Source: Prauserella endophytica (GTDB taxonomy: Bacteria; Actinomycetota; Actinomycetes; Mycobacteriales; Pseudonocardiaceae). Taken from it: 64,000 nucleotides of DNA. Position 1 is the first letter of the stretch. Each line of letters opens with the position of its first letter. The stretch lies in the NCBI RefSeq assembly GCF_005146945.1, contig NZ_SWMS01000001.1, positions 186,001-250,000 on the forward strand, read 5' to 3'. This document shows positions 60,369-64,000 of this stretch, piece by piece. Under the pieces are notes generated by a model. The model did not search any database. It was not told where the DNA came from and worked only from the letters and a program-made list of their open reading frames with translations. The translations under genes and the position numbers were made by a program.

Positions 60369-61574
60369 TCACCGCAGGACGCACCACGCGATGAGCGCCC
60401 CCGTCACCAGCACGGTGACCAGGCCGAGCGGGGCGGCGGCGAGCACCCACACCCCCACGGCGCCGAGGTCGGGCCCGCGCACCACCTGAGCGACGAGGCG
60501 GACGGGGGCCTGACCGAACGGTGTGTCCGTGATCCCGGGCGCGTCGTAGTCGACGGGTGGCCGGGTGGCCGTGCGCAGCACCGCCGCCGCGGCGAGCGGG
60601 ATCGCGAGCCACGCGGCGCCCGCGAGCGGCGAGCCGAGCAGCAGTGTCCCGGCGAGCACCACGAGTCCCCACGCCAGCGCGAGCACAGCGAACACCACGG
60701 CGTGCCAGGCGCGCAGCGCCACGTCCGAGGCGTCGAGCCACCGGCGCAGGCCGGGTGAGCGCCACAGCTGCCCGATCCCTCCGCCGAACGGCAGCAGCGC
60801 GGCGAACGCACCGATCCCGACGAGCAGGGCGTCGGGCAGACCCGGCAACGCGACGTGGGCGAGCGCGACGACGACGCCGAGCAGCAGCGCGGGCACCGCG
60901 AACCGCAGGCGCCCCAGCACGCCGACGAGAGCGAGCGCCACGAGCGAGCGCACCGGCCTTCCCGGCACCGGACCGGCGGAGGGCAACATCATGGTCGGGT
61001 CGAGGAAGGTCACCGACACCAGCCGCACCACGCGCGCGGCCCAGCCGTCGACGAGCCGCTGCCGTCCCGCCGAGACCGCGACCGGCAGCCGCAGCGGCGG
61101 CCCGACTCCCGCGGCTAGCGGCAGCACCACAAGGCTCCCGACGCCGAGCAGTCCGATCCCGGTCCACCACGTCCACGATGGAACCCCGGCCGCCGCCGCC
61201 AGCAACGCGCCGACGTAACCGAGCACGAGCAGCCGTGCCGACCAGACCGTCCACACGCGACCGCTGACGAGCCGCACCCGGTCGTGGCCGGTGAAGTCGA
61301 GCCAGGTGAGTACGGCGGGCTCGGCCCACAGGAACGAGCGGCCGAGCAGCGACCCGAGCCCGAGCGCGACGAGCGCGGCGAACAGACCCAGCAGCGCCGG
61401 GGCGGGCACCGCCGATCCGGCGAAGAGCACCGCGCGCCACCAGTCGAGCTGGAAGAACGTCGTCACCAGCCAGCCGAGCGCGAACAGCGCGACGAACGTC
61501 GGGGTGTCACCGCTGAAAACCCCGCCGAGCCGGGCCCGGCCGGGCACCCTGACCCGCGTGGCCGTCGCCGTCAC
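60369..61574 (-). CDS. DUF6297-type multi-spanning membrane protein, partner of the ABC ATPase
   Basis: A 401-residue protein from GTG 61574 that overlaps the ATPase gene by 4 bases. About ten hydrophobic segments; very Ala/Leu/Val rich (FVALFALGWLVTTFF; LLVLGYVGALLAAAAG; FAVPALLLGVVVALAHVAL). It looks like the permease half of an ABC transporter. Sequence family DUF6297 is my best recollection and not certain. Convergent with the Nramp-like gene (14 bases). Confidence 0.75.
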   Translation of the reverse strand: MTATATRVRVPGRARLGGVFSGDTPTFVALFALGWLVTTFFQLDWWRAVLFAGSAVPAPALLGLFAALVALGLGSLLGRSFLWAEPAVLTWLDFTGHDRVRLVSGRVWTVWSARLLVLGYVGALLAAAAGVPSWTWWTGIGLLGVGSLVVLPLAAGVGPPLRLPVAVSAGRQRLVDGWAARVVRLVSVTFLDPTMMLPSAGPVPGRPVRSLVALALVGVLGRLRFAVPALLLGVVVALAHVALPGLPDALLVGIGAFAALLPFGGGIGQLWRSPGLRRWLDASDVALRAWHAVVFAVLALAWGLVVLAGTLLLGSPLAGAAWLAIPLAAAAVLRTATRPPVDYDAPGITDTPFGQAPVRLVAQVVRGPDLGAVGVWVLAAAPLGLVTVLVTGALIAWCVLR

Positions 61575-62173
61575 ACCAGGTCCACGACGTGGTCGGCCGA
61601 GGACAGCAGCGGCGGGTGGTGCGTCGCGAGCACCACGGCTGCGCCCGAGGACACCGCCCGGGCCACCAGCGTGGTGAGCCACTCCTTGCCGTCGGCGTCG
61701 AGCGCCCGCTCGGGCCCGTCGAGCAGCAGCACCTCGAACGGGCGTGCGGTGGCGCCGAGCAGCAGGAGCCTGCGCCGCTGACCGGCCGAGAACCGGCCCG
61801 CGGTCACGGTGGCGCGCTCCTCGAGCCCGGCGTCGGCCAGCAGCTCGTCGTGGTCCAGCTCCACGCCGAACGACCCCGCCACAAGGTCGAGGTGCTGCAC
61901 GGGCGTCAGCTCGGCGAAGAAGTCCGAGTCGTCGAGCAGCGCCGAGACGCGGCGGCGGAAGCCGCGGTCCCGCTCGTCCGGTGCCCCACCGAGGACCGTG
62001 ACCGCGCCCTCGGTGGGCTCCTGCATGCCGTAGAAGCACCGCAGCAGTGTCGACTTGCCGCTGCCGTTCGGCCCGACCAGCGCGAGGCACTCGCCGGGCC
62101 GGACTTCGCAGTCGAGTCCCCGGAAGAGCCAGTGCTCCCCGGCCAGCACGCCGAGATGCTCGCCGGTGATCAA
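61571..62173 (-). CDS. ABC-type ATPase without the Walker-B catalytic Glu
   Basis: A 200-residue ATPase from TTG 62173, which overlaps the stop of the LLM gene by 4 bases. Walker A is GPNGSGKST (34-42). The signature is FSAGQRRR (128-135). Walker B ends LLLDGPERALD, so the catalytic Glu after Asp 152 is Gly 153. The switch His is kept (TTHH-type ATHHPP, H185). The Glu is needed for normal hydrolysis in most ABC ATPases, so turnover may be slow or the protein may pair with another subunit. Confidence 0.85.
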   Translation of the reverse strand: MITGEHLGVLAGEHWLFRGLDCEVRPGECLALVGPNGSGKSTLLRCFYGMQEPTEGAVTVLGGAPDERDRGFRRRVSALLDDSDFFAELTPVQHLDLVAGSFGVELDHDELLADAGLEERATVTAGRFSAGQRRRLLLLGATARPFEVLLLDGPERALDADGKEWLTTLVARAVSSGAAVVLATHHPPLLSSADHVVDLV

Positions 62174-63054
62174 CGCAGCAGCGGGATCACGGGCGCCAGC
62201 GCGTCGAGGTGGGCCTCCATCACGGTGACGTAGCTGATGCCGTAGGCCTTGCGCTGGGCCAGCAGCTGCTCGGCGATCTCCTCGGCCGTGCCCACCAGCA
62301 CGATCGGCAGCGCGGCCAGCTCCTCGACGGTGCGGTCGGGCGCGTAGGCGCGGATCGCGTCGAGCGTGGCCGAACGGTCGTCGGTCACCTCCGCGTGCTG
62401 GATGAGCAGGTTGAGCTCCAGGTCGGCGAAACGCTCCCCGGCTTCCTTGCGCACGAACTCGACCCGCTCGGCCAGCTCCTCCGGGCCCGCGACCGTGGCC
62501 GACGTGCCGTCGCGGTCGAAGCCGATACCGGTGAAGCCGACGATGTCGGCCTCGCGCGCCGCCATGCGGAGCATGCGGTCGCGGTGGCCGCCGAGCAGCA
62601 GCGGCGGGTGGGGCTCCTGCGCGGGGCGGGGCTGCCCGTCGGCGAAGAGCCGCCGCAACTCGGCGAGGGTGTGTTCGAGGTGGTCGAGCCGTTCACGCGG
62701 GCCGGGGAAGGGCAGGCCGGCGGCGTCGAACTCGGCCTTGACGTAACCGGTGCCGAGGCCCAGCTCCAGCCTGCCCTCGACGAGCTGGTCGGTGCCGGCT
62801 GCGTCGCGCGCGAGCAGGACCGGGTTGTAGAAGCTGGTGTTGAGCACGAACGGGCACAGCCGCACGCGTTCGGTCGCCTCGGCGGCCGACACGATCGCCG
62901 GGAACGGCGCCGGCATGCCGAGGTGATCGGCGACGCCGATGACGTCGTAGCCGAGGTCCTCCGCCTTGCGGCACTTGTCCACCCAGTCGGACCGGCTACC
63001 CGAAACCATCATGTTCACGCCGAAGCGGAACGCTCGCTCTGTAGTAGAGGCCAC
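62170..63054 (-). CDS. LLM class F420-dependent oxidoreductase
   Basis: A 294-residue luciferase-like TIM-barrel enzyme from GTG 63054. Conserved features: FGVNMMVSGSRSDWVDKCRKAEDLGYDVIGVADH (in parts), VRLCPFVLNTSFYNPVLLARDAAGTDQLVEGRLELGLGTGY (in parts), and LLLGGHRDRML. The length and sequence match the TIGR03621 F420-dependent group of actinobacteria. It should reduce or oxidise an unknown substrate with F420. First gene of the three-gene operon with the ATPase and membrane protein. Confidence 0.9.
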   Translation of the reverse strand: MASTTERAFRFGVNMMVSGSRSDWVDKCRKAEDLGYDVIGVADHLGMPAPFPAIVSAAEATERVRLCPFVLNTSFYNPVLLARDAAGTDQLVEGRLELGLGTGYVKAEFDAAGLPFPGPRERLDHLEHTLAELRRLFADGQPRPAQEPHPPLLLGGHRDRMLRMAAREADIVGFTGIGFDRDGTSATVAGPEELAERVEFVRKEAGERFADLELNLLIQHAEVTDDRSATLDAIRAYAPDRTVEELAALPIVLVGTAEEIAEQLLAQRKAYGISYVTVMEAHLDALAPVIPLLR

Positions 63055-63075
63055 ACCCCGACGTTACCGAAAAAG

Positions 63076-63126
63076 CCCCCAAGGCCACCTTTGTTGCGTT
63101 GAACGCACCGAAGGTGGCCTTGGGGG
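63076..63126. repeat. 51-bp palindrome, AAGGCCACCTT family
   Basis: Arms starting CCCCCAAGGCCACCTTTG around a central G, with two mismatches. It lies directly after the PEP carboxykinase stop (63141, minus strand) and 22 bases before the LLM start, so it can terminate the carboxykinase transcript. Third member of this family in the window. Confidence 0.85.
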
Positions 63127-63140
63127 ACGGTTGGGCTTGC

Positions 63141-64000
63141 TCAGCCCAGGCGCTGCTTGAGGGCTTCCAGCTCGTCGCGGAGGCTGGAGGGGACGCGGTC
63201 ACCGATCTTGGCGAACCACTCCTCGATCAGCGGGATCTCCTCGCGCCACTCGGCGGCGTCGACGTCGAGAGCGGCCTGGATGTCGGCGAGCGGCTCCTTG
63301 AGCCCCTCGGTGTCGAGGTCCTCGGCGCTCGGCACGTAGCCGACCGGGGTCTCGTTGGCCGAGGCCTTGCCCTCGATCCGCTCGACGATCCACTTCAGCA
63401 CACGCGAGTTCTCGCCGAAGCCCGGCCACAGGAACCGCTTGTCGTCGCCGCGGCGGAACCAGTTGACGTAGAAGATCCTCGGCAGTTTGACGCCGTCGGC
63501 GCCCTTGCCGATCTCCAGCCAGTGCTGGAAGTAGTCACCGGCGTGGTAGCCGAGGAACGGCAGCATCGCCATCGGGTCGCGGCGCACCTCGCCGACCGTG
63601 CCCGCCGCGGCGGCCGTCTTCTCCGACGACATCGTGGCGCCCATGAACACGCCGTGCTGCCAGTCGCGGGCCTCGGTCACGAGCGGAACCGTGGTCTTGC
63701 GGCGGCCACCGAACAGGATCGCCGAGATCGGCACGCCCTTCGGGTCGTCCCACTCCGGCGCCAGCGTCGGCACCTGGGCGATCGGGGTGCAGAAGCGCGA
63801 GTTCGGGTGCGCGGCCGGCACGTCGGACTCGGGCGTCCAGTCGTTGCCCTTCCAGTCGGTCAGGTGCGCTGGCGCCTCCTCGGTCATGCCCTCCCACCAG
63901 ACGTCGCCGTCGTCGGTGAGCGCGACGTTGGTGAAGACCGTGTTGCCCTTTTCGATGGTCTTCATCGCCACCGGATTGGTCTTCTCGCCGGTGCCGGGCG
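63141..64000 (-). CDS. pckG: phosphoenolpyruvate carboxykinase (GTP), C-terminal part
   Basis: The reading frame is open to the right edge (64000), so the N-terminal half is outside. The visible 286 residues include [15 protein letters not shown], the CTPIAQ region, [12 protein letters not shown] (the GTP-enzyme GGRR motif with catalytic Arg), [18 protein letters not shown], and [20 protein letters not shown] (in parts) near the C-terminus. The GTP form converts oxaloacetate to PEP in gluconeogenesis and is the actinobacterial type. A palindromic repeat follows its stop. Confidence 0.95.
   Translation of the reverse strand, partial: PGTGEKTNPVAMKTIEKGNTVFTNVALTDDGDVWWEGMTEEAPAHLTDWKGNDWTPESDVPAAHPNSRFCTPIAQVPTLAPEWDDPKGVPISAILFGGRRKTTVPLVTEARDWQHGVFMGATMSSEKTAAAAGTVGEVRRDPMAMLPFLGYHAGDYFQHWLEIGKGADGVKLPRIFYVNWFRRGDDKRFLWPGFGENSRVLKWIVERIEGKASANETPVGYVPSAEDLDTEGLKEPLADIQAALDVDAAEWREEIPLIEEWFAKIGDRVPSSLRDELEALKQRLG

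Overview
The window is about 70% GC, densely packed, and looks chromosomal from an actinomycete, most likely the Pseudonocardiaceae (Amycolatopsis, Saccharomonospora or Prauserella type). This rests on gene content: mycobacterial-type fatty-acid enzymes (FadE5, HtdX, FabG4, FadA2), an F420-type luciferase-like oxidoreductase, GTP-type PEP carboxykinase, an ECF42 sigma factor with its YCII partner, many GTG starts and ATGA/GTGA overlaps, and a lineage-style family of small palindromic repeats. The genus is inference. I saw no rRNA, tRNA, prophage or CRISPR.

Layout. 1-5.1 kb: single genes (VOC protein, methyltransferase, RidA, tyrosine-phosphatase-like protein, MmcQ/YjbR, VanZ, Mug glycosylase) with one decayed ISL3 transposase. 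5.2-11.5 kb: an atypical LuxR regulator, fadE5, a GlsB-type membrane protein, a leucine-rich-repeat protein, a VanW cell-wall protein and a GroES-like protein. 11.5-16.3 kb: thioredoxin/NHL protein, small lipoprotein, large beta-helix membrane protein. 16.3-18.8 kb: polar amino-acid ABC importer. 19.1-23.3 kb: five overlapping genes that encode a complete biotin ECF transporter (bioY, bioM, bioN) with an acyl-CoA ligase and a thiolase-like protein between them.

23.3-34.3 kb is a catabolic island. A branched-chain-type ABC importer (livFGHMK) has a long-chain acyl-CoA ligase inside its operon. It is flanked by two paralogous M20 dipeptidases, one of them in an operon with a class III aminotransferase. 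Crp/GlxR-like sites lie at nearly the same distance upstream of the liv operon and of the second peptidase operon. 34.7-38.3 kb: branched-chain 2-oxoacid dehydrogenase E1alpha, E1beta and E2. 38.3-45.1 kb: pentapeptide-type membrane protein, FxsA, SCP2-like protein, TetR regulator, and the htdX-fabG4 / fadA2 divergon with a perfect 22-bp palindrome between the two transcripts. A related imperfect site lies upstream of fadE5, 37 kb away.

45.2-64 kb: drug-type ABC exporter, DoxX-like protein, GDPD phosphodiesterase, AAA ATPase, MarR-GNAT fusion, AhpD-like protein, YCII/ECF42 pair, monocarboxylate-type symporter with its DUF3311 partner, septum-formation lipoprotein, secreted TAP-like hydrolase, XRE regulator with a DnaA-box inverted repeat upstream, an Nramp-fold transporter without the metal-binding motifs, a membrane protein/ABC ATPase/LLM oxidoreductase operon whose ATPase lacks the catalytic Glu, and the C-terminal part of PEP carboxykinase running off the right edge.

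Two related families of non-coding repeats built on AAGGCCACCTT / AAGGTGGCCTT occur at five intergenic places: three near-perfect 47-51 bp palindromes at gene 3' ends, and two copies of a roughly 108-bp MITE-like element.
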